Assembly: GCF_003641205.1 (NCBI RefSeq)
Contig: NZ_CP032762.1
Location: forward strand, 4,794,001 to 4,858,000
Reading direction: 5' to 3'
Source: Rhodococcus sp. P1Y
GTDB taxonomy: Bacteria; Actinomycetota; Actinomycetes; Mycobacteriales; Mycobacteriaceae
DNA length: 64,000 nucleotides
Shown here: piece after piece, positions 55,382 through 64,000 of the stretch
How the letters are laid out: each line of letters begins with the position of its first letter
How positions within the stretch are numbered: position 1 is the first letter of the stretch
The notes under the pieces: model-generated
Seen by the model: only the letters and a program-made list of their open reading frames with translations
What the model was told of the DNA's origin: nothing
The model's database searches: none
Translations under genes and position numbers: made by a program

Positions 55382-57550
55382 CTAGTGACTGCTCGTCCCC
55401 GCGAGCGAACGTCGCCAGACGCCCGCGCCCAACAGTCGCAGGGCTGCGGGTACGAGAATGCCACGAACAACGGTCGCGTCGAGCGCAACAGCCGCGGCGA
55501 GTCCCACACCGAGCTGCTTCATCTCGGGCGTCGGCAGCAACGTGAACATCGCGAAGATGACCACCATGACCGCAGCTGCGGCAGTGACCGGCGGTGCGGA
55601 CCGGACGACGCCCTGCGCGATGGCAGCGTCGACGTCGAGCCCTTGCCCGAACGCCTCTCGCACCCGAGTGAGGATGAAGACGTGGTAATCCATCGACAGT
55701 CCGATGAGGATCACCAGCATCATCACGGGCAGCAACGTCACCACTGGTCCCACGTACTCCGAACCGAAGACGGGTGCACCCCAACCGAACTGGAAGAGAA
55801 GAACCAGAATTCCGTACGACGCGAGGACCGAGAGCAAGTTGAGACCGACACTGAGCGCGGCCAACCCGATGCTGCGGAACGCGAGGAAGATCAATGCGAA
55901 CGACGCCAACAGCACGATCGGGATGACGATCAGCAGATCCCTGGACGTCGATTCCGAGATGTCGACGCTGACGGCGGTCTCGCCGCCGACGAGCACCTCA
56001 CGGTCCCCGGCGGATTGCGGAACGATGTTCTCGCGCAGCTCAGTCAGAGACTGCTTGGCCGCATCGGAGTCGATACCGTCCGCGTCCGTTCCGATCTCGA
56101 TGCGGACGACGGACTGGTCGGAGGAGACCTGAACATCTCGCACCTGACCGTCGAATCCCGGCGCCGACGAGGCATTCTCGGCGATCTGCTCGAGGGTGCT
56201 GCTTGCTCCCGCTACGTCACCGCCGGTCTCCGTCACGACCGTGTGGCTGACGCCATAGAGCGGGAACTGTTCGGAGACCGTGTCGAGAGTCTGCAATGTC
56301 TCGAACGTGCGCGGCATGCTGTCGGTGCCGGGCAGTTGCAACTTCATCACGGCAACGGGTGCCGCCAACGCAACGAGCACGATCAACCCTGCGATCGCCG
56401 CAGCGACCGGACGGCGCACGACCGTACCGGTGAGACGCCCCCAGAATCCCCTGGTGTCCGTGTCCGCCGACGGCGCCTTGCCGAACAACTGCTTGACCAC
56501 ACGCTTGCGGCCTGCGCCGAGCAGCGCGGGAAGCAGGGTAATGGAGGCCAGCATGGCTGCGATGACGACGAGAATGATGCCGAGCGTGAGGGAATGGAAT
56601 ATCGGCGATTCGGTGAGGAACGCTGCGATGACCGATACGCCGGTCACCAGCCCCGCCACGAGGACCGAACGCACGGTGGTCGATACGGCGATCAGGGCAG
56701 CGGCGTCGGCATCACCGGAACGTGCGTATTCCTCGCGCGCACGCCGGACAAAGAACAGCGAATAGTCCACGCCCAGAGCCAGACCCATCAACAGGATCAC
56801 ACTCATCTGGTTGCTCTCCATCGGCACCGCGAGGGAGGTAGGACCGCTCCAGAGGATTGCGAGAGCAACGACGCTGATCCCCGTGATCAGCGGAATCGCG
56901 GTGGCAACGAAACCCGCGAAGACAGCGAACAGCACGACAGCCGTGACCGGAATACTGAGCATTTCGAGCAACGACAGGCGCTCACCGTACGTCGTGGTGA
57001 CATCGGCCTGCACCGAGATCGGCCCCGTCGCGGCGATGGTCGCGCCCGGGTTGGCTGCCAGTGCACCCTCGATCGCGGAGTCGATGCCCTGCACGCGCTC
57101 GGCGGGCGAAGCCTGCTGCTCCGGCAGAAGCACCTGCAGCACACGCTGATCGCCGGTGGTAGCCGTCAACTTTTCCGGAGTTTCTTCCGCAGTGCCCGCG
57201 AGCGCCGAGGACAGCTCGTCGGCGATCCGGTCCGACTCCTGAGCCGAACCCCCGTCGACGAGAATCGTTTCCGTCCTCGAGGCGAGGAAATCCGAGGAGG
57301 TCTCGAGCTGCTCTGCCGACCCCGACTCACCGACGAAGCCTTCCGCCGGGGTCAGTTCCGACATTCCCAGCGTGAGGTAGGCGCCCGCGGACAGCACGAG
57401 TGCGACAAGCCATCCCGCGATCACCGCGAGACGATGCCGGTAGCTCCATCGTGCGATACCGGCAAGCCTTTCGAGTACTCCGCCGGACTTCGGCGGCTCG
57501 CCTGCCTGTGGCCCGCCCCCCGGTGTCGTGATCGTTCTCGTGCTCACCAT
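55382..57550 (-). CDS. MMPL-family RND exporter
   Basis: A 722-residue membrane protein with the MMPL layout: two repeats each of one N-terminal helix, a large extracytoplasmic loop and five helices (for example LAVIAGWLVALVLSAGAYL; MSVILLMGLALGVDYSLFFV; and VTLLPVMMLVILIGLSMDYH with the conserved Asp-Tyr). ATG 57550, or GTG 57547, overlaps the end of the A-PCP gene, so it is translationally coupled to the NRPS genes. It likely exports the peptide or its precursor. The frame continues upstream but without coding character. Confidence 0.92.
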   Translation of the reverse strand: MVSTRTITTPGGGPQAGEPPKSGGVLERLAGIARWSYRHRLAVIAGWLVALVLSAGAYLTLGMSELTPAEGFVGESGSAEQLETSSDFLASRTETILVDGGSAQESDRIADELSSALAGTAEETPEKLTATTGDQRVLQVLLPEQQASPAERVQGIDSAIEGALAANPGATIAATGPISVQADVTTTYGERLSLLEMLSIPVTAVVLFAVFAGFVATAIPLITGISVVALAILWSGPTSLAVPMESNQMSVILLMGLALGVDYSLFFVRRAREEYARSGDADAAALIAVSTTVRSVLVAGLVTGVSVIAAFLTESPIFHSLTLGIILVVIAAMLASITLLPALLGAGRKRVVKQLFGKAPSADTDTRGFWGRLTGTVVRRPVAAAIAGLIVLVALAAPVAVMKLQLPGTDSMPRTFETLQTLDTVSEQFPLYGVSHTVVTETGGDVAGASSTLEQIAENASSAPGFDGQVRDVQVSSDQSVVRIEIGTDADGIDSDAAKQSLTELRENIVPQSAGDREVLVGGETAVSVDISESTSRDLLIVIPIVLLASFALIFLAFRSIGLAALSVGLNLLSVLASYGILVLLFQFGWGAPVFGSEYVGPVVTLLPVMMLVILIGLSMDYHVFILTRVREAFGQGLDVDAAIAQGVVRSAPPVTAAAAVMVVIFAMFTLLPTPEMKQLGVGLAAAVALDATVVRGILVPAALRLLGAGVWRRSLAGTSSH

Positions 57551-59364
57551 GACATCTCCTCCCGTCCTCCGCCGGACGCCGCAGCACCCACCGGTCGACG
57601 ATCGATTTCCTTCTCGATGACCGACGCGATCTCGCGCACGGTCAGTCCCTCGATTACGTCCGCCAACTGCAATCGCACCCCGAATTCGCGGGCGATGCCG
57701 TTGACCAGCCGCGCGACGAGCAGCGAGTGTCCGCCGAGCGCGAAAAAGTGATGATTGGTACCGATGTTCTCCACCCCGAGGAGCGATCGCCACAGCACGA
57801 GCAACCGCTCTTCGGTGTCCGTTTCCGCGGCGGTACCTTCTGTTTCCCCCGCTACGAAGTCGGAGACAACCGGCGCAGGAAGTGCCGCGACGTTCAACTT
57901 CTCCCCCACCGTCACCGGAACTTCGGTGACGGCGACGAGCGCAGCGGGAACCGCGTGGCGCGGTAGACGGCGGTAGAGCTGTGACCACAATTCGGCGCGA
58001 TCGACCGCGTCGTCACCGACCGTGGCGAAGTAGGCGATCAGGACGTCCTCGTCGGTCCCGCCGACGAGAGCGTGGCACCACCGAACGTTGGTCTGCGACG
58101 CCAGAACTCGTTCCACTTCGCCGAGTTCGAGACGGTAGCCCCGCAACTGCACCTGGCCGTCGACCCGACCGTGGTACACGAACCGGTCGTGCTCGTCGGT
58201 GGAGACGATGTCGCCGGTCAGGTACAGCCGATCCCCGTCGCCGTCCGGATCAGGGACGAACGCTGCCGCCGTCGCACGTGGATTGCCGAGATAGCCGTGC
58301 GCCAGCTGATCTCCCCCGACGGCGAGTTGGCCGCCCTTGGGCGTCGCCGCGTCGTCGGGCAGCACGACTGCCTTGACACCGGGAAGTGCGCCGCCGATCG
58401 GTGTCTCGGATCCCGCCAGGTCGTCGCCGACGAGTTCACCGCCGGTGCACGACACAGTCACCTCGGTCGGGCCGTACCAGTTGTCGAGGCGGCACTCCGC
58501 GAACGAGGGTGCCGTCATGACATCGGCGAGCCTGCCGCCATCGGACGCCTCGCCGCCGACGAGGAGGCGTCGCAGCGCGAGTCCGCCTCCGACCGCCTCG
58601 TCGTGCGAACCGAGCTGGTATGCCGCCGACGGAGTCGTCGAAAGTACCGTCGCTCCGGTCTCCACGAGCAGATCGTGGAACCGCGCGGTGTCGGCAGCGA
58701 CGTTCTCGACCACGAGAACTGCTGTCGCACCGGCCGATACGGATGCGAACAACTCCCAGACCGACAGATCGAACGCAGCGGACGAGCGTGCGGCGACGAC
58801 GTCGTCCTCAGTCGGTTCGACGACGTCGCGCGCGGCGTCGAGGAACGCGAGAACGGCCCTGTGCGGCACCAGAACTGCCTTCGGGGTGCCCGAGGTGCCC
58901 GACGTCGCAATGACGTAGGCCGGGTCGTCGAGACGACGCTGCGGCGGGCCCGCAGGAACCGGGGACCCGACCCTCAACGACACCGAGTCGGCTAGCTGCA
59001 CGGCACGTGCGTCGTTCCAGGTCGAAGGGATCAGCCCCTCCCACACCACGACCGCTGCCGGGTCGAGTGTGAGCAAGAGCGATTTCTCGACGGACTCCGG
59101 GCTGTTGTACGGGATAACGGCGTACGCCGCACCCGCCTGCAGAATTCCCAGCAACGTCGGCAGCAGCCAGGAGTCGCGTCGTCCCTTGATCGCGACGACG
59201 TGACCTCGACCTACGCCTGCGGCTGCGAGTGCATCGCGAACGAGTTCGACGCGGTGCCGCAGCATCTCGGCTCCCAGATCTGCATCGACGCACGTGTGCA
59301 CGGGCCGATCGCCGAATCGAGCCTCCAGACCGTCGAGGACGAGTTCGTCGACGAGGACGCTCAC
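57544..59364 (-). CDS. Free-standing NRPS adenylation-PCP protein
   Basis: A 606-residue protein from GTG 59364, which overlaps the aminotransferase stop by 4 bases. Adenylation motifs: A3 TSGTSGTPKAVLVPH at about 155, the pocket strand SAAFDLSVWELF, A5 NWYGPTEVTV, A8 DGQVQLRGYRLELGEVE and the A10 lysine in GEKLNVAAL. It ends with a peptidyl-carrier domain whose Ser (about residue 547) lies in FFALGGHSLL. It activates one amino acid and holds it as a thioester. There is no condensation or thioesterase domain, so it must work with the upstream NRPS, whose last domain is a condensation domain. Confidence 0.92.
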   Translation of the reverse strand: MSVLVDELVLDGLEARFGDRPVHTCVDADLGAEMLRHRVELVRDALAAAGVGRGHVVAIKGRRDSWLLPTLLGILQAGAAYAVIPYNSPESVEKSLLLTLDPAAVVVWEGLIPSTWNDARAVQLADSVSLRVGSPVPAGPPQRRLDDPAYVIATSGTSGTPKAVLVPHRAVLAFLDAARDVVEPTEDDVVAARSSAAFDLSVWELFASVSAGATAVLVVENVAADTARFHDLLVETGATVLSTTPSAAYQLGSHDEAVGGGLALRRLLVGGEASDGGRLADVMTAPSFAECRLDNWYGPTEVTVSCTGGELVGDDLAGSETPIGGALPGVKAVVLPDDAATPKGGQLAVGGDQLAHGYLGNPRATAAAFVPDPDGDGDRLYLTGDIVSTDEHDRFVYHGRVDGQVQLRGYRLELGEVERVLASQTNVRWCHALVGGTDEDVLIAYFATVGDDAVDRAELWSQLYRRLPRHAVPAALVAVTEVPVTVGEKLNVAALPAPVVSDFVAGETEGTAAETDTEERLLVLWRSLLGVENIGTNHHFFALGGHSLLVARLVNGIAREFGVRLQLADVIEGLTVREIASVIEKEIDRRPVGAAASGGGREEMSW

Positions 59365-60686
59365 GAGTGCGCCACCGTCACCAGCGAGCGGCGGACTGCG
59401 TCGAACGAAAGCGACAATTCCTGCTCCGTCACCAGCAGCGAAGGCCGCCACCGAACCGAGCGAGTTCCGCACGGAAGCAACACGGTGTCATGGTCGTCGA
59501 GCGCGGTCGCGAGAACGGCGTCGCGGAGCTCTTTGGTCTGCAACGTGATTGCTCCCCACAGTCCACGAGAACGTGCGGCGGTGGCCCTGCCTGCGGAGGT
59601 GTCGACGATGTCGTCGAGACCTGCTCGTAGGTACGAGCCGAACCTGGCTGCCCGCGAGATGGTGTCCTCACGTGCGATGGACTCGTAGAGCAGGCCGAAG
59701 CGCACCAAGTCAACGAGAGAGCCGCCCCACGTGGAGCTGATCCGACCCGGCACGGCGAACGCGTTGGTCTCCACGTCGTCCACACGCCGCCCACCGATGA
59801 TGCCGCACACCTGAAGACGCTTTCCGAACGCCACCAGGTCGGGCCGAAGACCGAGCGCTTCGTGAGCCCAACGCGTTCCGACGATGCCGCCGCCGGTCTG
59901 CACCTCGTCGGCGATGGTCAGCACGTCGTGGGTGATGCACAGGCTCTCGACCGCCCTCAGGAATGCCGCTCCCAGGTGACGGTCACCACCTTCTCCCTGA
60001 ATGGGCTCGTAGACGAAGCACGCGATGCGGTCACCGTCGGCGACGAGGAGTGCTTCGATCTCGGCCAGCGTCCGCTGCTCGGCCTCACTCAGAGATCCGC
60101 GATCCGGATCGTCGCCGCCGTCCTCACCGCGGGCAGGAGCCTCGACGCGTGGCCAGTCGAACTTGGGAAACCGAGCTGTCTTGTTCGGGTCGGTGTTGGT
60201 CAGCGACATCGTGTATCCGCTTCGTCCGTGGAACGCCCACCGAAGATGCAGTGCCTGCAGATCCGAATCCGCGACCGCGGCGCGCTGCGACTTCCAGTCG
60301 AACGCCACCTTGAGCGCGTTCTCCACCGCTGCCGCTCCGCCGTCGATGAAGAACAGGTGCGGAAGCTCGTCCGGCATCAGAACGCGCCGGAAGGTCGCCA
60401 CCGAATCAGCGAGCACCCGTGACGCGAAGTCCGGGTTCGACGGCTTCATCTTGGCTGCCGCCAGCAACTTACGTTCGGCCTGCATGTGGGTCAGCGGAGT
60501 CGGGTTGTGCCCGAGAGGGGACGAGGAGAAGAACATCCCCATGTCCAGAACCGGACGGCCACCCGACTCGTCCCACAGGTACGAGCCGGCAGAGCGTTCG
60601 ATGTCGATCGTCATCGGAAGGAAGTCGCCGACGAGAGTGTCGGTCAAGTGCGCCGGAACCCCGGACGCGGTTTCGAGAACGGTCAT
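59361..60686 (-). CDS. lat: L-lysine 6-transaminase
   Basis: A 441-residue PLP enzyme of class III from ATG 60686 (MTVLETASGVPAHLTDTLVG). Diagnostic blocks: FHGRSGYTMSLTNTDPNKT then RFPKFDWPR, DEVQTGGGIVGTRWAHEALG, and the PLP-lysine region AFGKRLQVCGII. Lat moves the epsilon amino group of lysine to 2-oxoglutarate, giving aminoadipate semialdehyde, which cyclises to piperideine-6-carboxylate. In this cluster the product would be a building block (aminoadipate-, pipecolate- or piperazate-like in position) for the peptide. It overlaps MbtH by one base (TGATG) and the A-PCP gene by 4. Confidence 0.88.
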   Translation of the reverse strand: MTVLETASGVPAHLTDTLVGDFLPMTIDIERSAGSYLWDESGGRPVLDMGMFFSSSPLGHNPTPLTHMQAERKLLAAAKMKPSNPDFASRVLADSVATFRRVLMPDELPHLFFIDGGAAAVENALKVAFDWKSQRAAVADSDLQALHLRWAFHGRSGYTMSLTNTDPNKTARFPKFDWPRVEAPARGEDGGDDPDRGSLSEAEQRTLAEIEALLVADGDRIACFVYEPIQGEGGDRHLGAAFLRAVESLCITHDVLTIADEVQTGGGIVGTRWAHEALGLRPDLVAFGKRLQVCGIIGGRRVDDVETNAFAVPGRISSTWGGSLVDLVRFGLLYESIAREDTISRAARFGSYLRAGLDDIVDTSAGRATAARSRGLWGAITLQTKELRDAVLATALDDHDTVLLPCGTRSVRWRPSLLVTEQELSLSFDAVRRSLVTVAHS

Positions 60687-60886
60687 CACGCCACCCCCAG
60701 CGCGCGGCGTAGGGACAAAGGGCGGATATCGGTCCACACCTGCTCGATGTGGTCGAGGCACTCGTCGCGATCACCGGAGAATCCGATGCTCGTCCACCCG
60801 AGCGGTAACGGTTTGTCCGCCGGCCAGATCGAGTGCTGCTCTTCGTCGTTGCGTACGACGGTCCATTCGGAAGTGTTGTTCTGCAT
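60686..60886 (-). CDS. MbtH-family NRPS chaperone
   Basis: A 66-residue MbtH-like protein from ATG 60886 (MQNNTSEWTVVRNDEEQHSI). The three invariant Trp contexts are visible: SIWPADKPLPLGW and HIEQVWTDIRP. MbtH proteins bind adenylation domains and are needed for their folding or activity. It lies between the ABC exporter and Lat, overlapping Lat, and probably serves the A domains of the cluster. Confidence 0.93.
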   Translation of the reverse strand: MQNNTSEWTVVRNDEEQHSIWPADKPLPLGWTSIGFSGDRDECLDHIEQVWTDIRPLSLRRALGVA

Positions 60887-60935
60887 GATCCTTCTTCCCC
60901 TCGTCAGAAGTGTCCGATTCGTCAAGCGTGTGGTG

Positions 60936-62549
60936 TCAGTGATGTGCTGGTAGTTCGGTGAGCACCTGTGCACCTCGTTCGAGTTTCACGAGGCGATCGC
61001 ACAGGTCGAAATAGCGATCGTCGTGGGTCACGACGATCACGATGCGGCCTTCGTCGCGGATGCGAGGAAGGATGTCGGTGTAGAAGCGATGACGGTTCTC
61101 CGGGTCTTGTTCGGCGGCCCACTCGTCGAGTACGACGACGTCGCGAGGATCGGCGAGCGTTTCCACGAGCGCGAGGCGCTTGCGCTGGCCACTGGAGAGA
61201 CCGTCGAAGAGCAGCCGGTCGCCGTCGAGCTCGACCACGTCGTCGAGTCCGAGTTCGGTGAGCCAGTACCGAGCCCGCGAGAGCACTTCGGGTTCGTCGG
61301 ATCGAAGACGCCCGAAGACGTAGGAATCGGCGAAGCAGGCCGAGACGTTCTCGCGGTAGGCGACGGTGAGCTCTGGGGACAACGGAATACCGTCGACGGT
61401 GACTGCGCCGCCGTCCGGCGTGTACAGCCCGGCAAGAATGCGCCCGAGAGTGCTTTTGCCGCTGCCGTTTCCACCGACCAGGAATGTGATCGAACCGCGG
61501 GTGAATCGCTGGGACACCGGCCCGATGGCGAAGGATTCACCCGGATTGTCGGTGGCGTAGGCGAATCGCACTGCGTCGACCCCGATCTCGTCGACCACCG
61601 ACGGGCGATCGTTCACCTGCGCCGTCTCGGTCGCCTCTCGAAGCGTGGCCACCTCCTCGATGCGGCGTAGCGCAACGACGGCGCGCGAGAGCACCGGACC
61701 GATGTTGAGCACCGTGACCAACGGAGTGTTCAGGTACAGAACAGCGAGGGCGACGCCGATGCGATCCTGCGCCGGAATACCCAGTGCATCACCGCCGAAC
61801 GCGACTGCACCCACGCATGCAAGGAAGAGCATCTGGCCCCAGTAGCCGGTGACGAGGCTGACGGTGGATCCTTTGACCACGCTGTCGGCATACCGCGCGG
61901 AATGCGTGCGTAGATCGTCGTCGACGAGTGAGCGGCGGAGGCGGGCACTGAGCTTGACGTCCTTGAAGCCGTGGGTGATGGCTTGGTAGGAGTCGTGCAA
62001 ACCGTCCTGTGCCTGACGCGCACGGGTCATGTGCACGCCCGCTTTGCCGTTGGCGAACGCGTATGCACTCCCACCGACGACGATGACCGCCACCAGGACG
62101 AGGAGTGCGATCGGCGACAGGATCCCGACGTACGCGAGTGCGCAGATCACGATCACGGAGTTGATCAGGAGCAGCGGAAGCGACTGCACCGCCTGGCCGA
62201 CCGCCGCGAGGTCCTCGGTGAGGACCGCAGTCGCGCGGGAGGTGCGAAACGCTTCGAACCGGCGAAGCGGAATCGCGAGAAGGTCGTCGACCAGCTTGGT
62301 CCGCAACCGATCCACGGACCGCTGAGTGACCCGGACCAGTGCGTTCGACGCGAGCGCGCCCGACAGCAGGACCAGCACAGCCGCACCGATGAACAGCGGG
62401 AGCGCGCCGAGGCCGCTGTCGGTCGAGACGGCCGTGGTGATCGTGGCCACCATCGCGATGGTGGCCACGCCGGTGACGATCCCGGCGACCACGGCGAGGA
62501 CGGATATTCCCCGCCCACCCCGAAGTAATACTGCAAGCAAGTTTTTCAT
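60936..62549 (-). CDS. Cyclic-peptide-type ABC exporter (PvdE/SyrD-like)
   Basis: A 537-residue fused ABC exporter from ATG 62549. Six membrane helices in the first 300 residues, then an ATPase with Walker A VGGNGSGKSTLGRI, signature LSSGQRKRLAL and Walker B DVVVLDEWAAEQDPENR. This arrangement is that of exporters dedicated to NRPS peptides and siderophores. The start overlaps the NRPS stop by 4 bases (ATGA), so it is made with the synthetase. The MMPL protein further down gives the cluster a second exporter. Confidence 0.92.
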   Translation of the reverse strand: MKNLLAVLLRGGRGISVLAVVAGIVTGVATIAMVATITTAVSTDSGLGALPLFIGAAVLVLLSGALASNALVRVTQRSVDRLRTKLVDDLLAIPLRRFEAFRTSRATAVLTEDLAAVGQAVQSLPLLLINSVIVICALAYVGILSPIALLVLVAVIVVGGSAYAFANGKAGVHMTRARQAQDGLHDSYQAITHGFKDVKLSARLRRSLVDDDLRTHSARYADSVVKGSTVSLVTGYWGQMLFLACVGAVAFGGDALGIPAQDRIGVALAVLYLNTPLVTVLNIGPVLSRAVVALRRIEEVATLREATETAQVNDRPSVVDEIGVDAVRFAYATDNPGESFAIGPVSQRFTRGSITFLVGGNGSGKSTLGRILAGLYTPDGGAVTVDGIPLSPELTVAYRENVSACFADSYVFGRLRSDEPEVLSRARYWLTELGLDDVVELDGDRLLFDGLSSGQRKRLALVETLADPRDVVVLDEWAAEQDPENRHRFYTDILPRIRDEGRIVIVVTHDDRYFDLCDRLVKLERGAQVLTELPAHH

Positions 62550-64000
62550 TGCGTTGTCTCTCCTCTGTCCTCGGTTCCCGGCTGGGTCGCCCACCGAAGT
62601 GCGGCGTTGTACGCGTCGACGATCCTGCGATGCCGTGCGGGCGAGACACGTGCGGTGTCGACGATCAGCATCAGCGCGAGGCGATGCTCGGGTGGATGGA
62701 TCGAGAATGTCGCCATGAGTGTGAAATCCGTATCCTCCTGCGAGAAATGGGAATCGGTGTCCTTCGACCCGAACGTGTGGGTTTTCTCGACCTCCGCGAG
62801 ACGATGGAACCGCACGAAGTTGAATCCGAAGTCGAACAGCGGCCCCTTGCCTGCCAGAGCGGTGATGTCGACGTTCGGCAGTCGCCTGTACGGCACCATT
62901 GCCGCGTCGGTCCGCGCAATGTGCTCGGCTGCCGCGATCGGATCGTCGAGTGAGGAGAACTGCAAGGGAATCATGTTGAGGAACATTCCCCGTGCGTCGA
63001 TACCGCCCTCACGCTCCAGCCTGCCGTTGGACGTGACGCCCGTGACGATCTCCGCGGCGCCGAACACCTCGGACATTGCGCGAACGTGCACGGCCAGCGC
63101 CAGGTGGCGGACCGACAGTCCTGCACTCTCTGCGCGCGGACCGAGTGCTGCGGCGTCGAACTCGGTCCGTTGCATTGCACGCGCACCGGTTGCGCCGACG
63201 TCGGCAACGACGCGGGGACGAACTCCGCGCAGGTGGTCCGTCCACGCATCGGCGGTGTCCTGCGAAGTCCGCGCATGCTGTTCGGCCGCAACGAAATCGA
63301 CGAACTTCACCGGCACCGCGGTGATACTGGCATCGTAGTTCGGATCACGACGGCGAAGCGCGTTGTGGCGATCGATGATCTCCGCGAGGGTCGACGTCCA
63401 GCTCCAGCCGTCGAGCACGACGTGGGAGTCGCTGATGATCAGCTGATCCTCCCCCGGCGCAACCCGGACCAGAGTGATGCGAAACAGCGGAGCCCGCTCC
63501 AGATCGAACGGCCGAACACGCTCCTGCGCAACCAGATCGTCGATGACAACGTCCGGATCGGCGTCCGCACCGACGGTGACCACCGTCAACGGAGTCGAGG
63601 CGTGTCGGTGCACGAGTTGTAGTGGCTCCATGGCACTCCACTCGTCGATCGACGTACGCAACACCTCGTGTCGGCGAATCACATCGGCCAGGGCGACTCG
63701 AAACGCCAAGGGCTCCAGTCCGCCGCGAATCCGGATGCTGACAGTGTTGTGGTAGACCCCCACGGACGCATCGGCGCGAATGTGGAACAACATCCCCTCC
63801 TGCGCCGCCGACAGCGGGTATGCGTCGGAGATGTCGTAGGGCAACGCGTCGCGAACCGAGCTTTCGATCAGCTCGAACGGTGCGATGGCGACGTCGGCCG
63901 CCACTACCTGCGGGGCGCGGGCCGCGGCGAGCTCACCGATCGACCGTAGGGTGGCTGCTCCCAGCACATCTCCGACGCCGAGGTCGATTCCGCGTGCCCT
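62546..64000 (-). CDS. NRPS C-terminal part: PCP end plus terminal condensation domain, 5' outside window
   Basis: The frame runs off the right edge. The first residues seen (RARGIDLGVGDVLGAATLRS, IGELAAARAP) look like the end of a carrier domain. Then follows a condensation domain: PYDISDAYPLSAAQEGMLFH, DVIRRHEVLRTSIDEW, the active-site SHVVLDGWSW (HHxxxDG with Ser for the first His), DFVAAEQHA, and GRLEREGGIDARGMFLNMIP as a late motif. The protein ends after this domain without a thioesterase. The terminal C domain probably condenses the chain with the amino acid held by the separate A-PCP protein, or releases it. Confidence 0.92.
   Translation of the reverse strand, partial: RARGIDLGVGDVLGAATLRSIGELAAARAPQVVAADVAIAPFELIESSVRDALPYDISDAYPLSAAQEGMLFHIRADASVGVYHNTVSIRIRGGLEPLAFRVALADVIRRHEVLRTSIDEWSAMEPLQLVHRHASTPLTVVTVGADADPDVVIDDLVAQERVRPFDLERAPLFRITLVRVAPGEDQLIISDSHVVLDGWSWTSTLAEIIDRHNALRRRDPNYDASITAVPVKFVDFVAAEQHARTSQDTADAWTDHLRGVRPRVVADVGATGARAMQRTEFDAAALGPRAESAGLSVRHLALAVHVRAMSEVFGAAEIVTGVTSNGRLEREGGIDARGMFLNMIPLQFSSLDDPIAAAEHIARTDAAMVPYRRLPNVDITALAGKGPLFDFGFNFVRFHRLAEVEKTHTFGSKDTDSHFSQEDTDFTLMATFSIHPPEHRLALMLIVDTARVSPARHRRIVDAYNAALRWATQPGTEDRGETTQ

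Noticed and set aside
55385..57751. 788-codon plus-strand frame opposite the MMPL gene
   Set aside because: Shadow of a conserved membrane protein; translation is charged low-complexity text with no family resemblance.

Overview
High-GC actinobacterial chromosome, most likely Nocardiaceae (Rhodococcus or a close relative). The grounds are GC-rich codon use, a monomeric NADP-type isocitrate dehydrogenase, an MbtH-containing peptide synthetase cluster, GTG/TTG starts and many 4-base stop/start overlaps. Genus is inferred from gene style only.

Layout. (1) 1-2.97 kb: 3' end of a copper amine oxidase, a small unknown gene, and a VapC toxin whose antitoxin gene has lost its 5' part. (2) 2.94-6.25 kb: a two-gene module on the minus strand, a nitrilase-fold protein followed by a winged-helix/TPR protein. 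It directly abuts the broken antitoxin. (3) 6.67-14.96 kb: a GntR regulator divergent from a seven-gene catabolic operon (phosphatase, small membrane protein, sodium:solute symporter, M20 hydantoinase/carbamoylase, amidase, two aminoglycoside/choline-kinase-fold kinases), with a 26-codon ORF before the amidase. (4) 15.0-36.4 kb: a composite genomic island. It opens with a decayed tyrosine integrase and is divided by three same-orientation tRNA-3'-half-like sequences near 16.04, 24.10 and 32.62 kb. Between them lie an IS481-family element, an unrecognised 459-residue protein, a Septu-like ATPase/HNH pair, a GNAT gene cut by a dead IS3-family element, a large KAP-type NTPase, integrase scraps, a MazG-like enzyme divergent from a nuclease-helicase (DUF2075), and an EVE-HNH gene broken by a stop and a frameshift. 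Several of these are visibly lower in GC than the host genes. (5) 36.6-48.9 kb: surface and secreted proteins (an Ltp-domain protein, a PASTA lipoprotein), a decayed SNF2 helicase fragment, and ordinary metabolic and regulatory genes (methyltransferase, VWA protein with a 32-residue membrane peptide, RpiR regulator/EamA exporter, TetR/oxidoreductase, isochorismatase-like hydrolase/GlxA). (6) 49.0-53.7 kb: class III nucleotide cyclase, two paralogous lipoproteins, icd, and a family of long hairpin repeats. (7) 53.8-64.0 kb, minus strand: a tightly coupled nonribosomal peptide cluster running off the right edge: NRPS ending in a condensation domain, cyclic-peptide-type ABC exporter, MbtH, lysine 6-aminotransferase, free-standing A-PCP protein, MMPL exporter, secreted serine hydrolase.

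The best candidates for something undescribed are the nitrilase/wHTH-TPR module, the 459-residue protein beside the Septu-like pair, the tRNA-fragment-delimited stacking of cargo in the island, and the NRPS cluster with an embedded lysine 6-aminotransferase. No intact tRNA or rRNA gene and no CRISPR array was seen.
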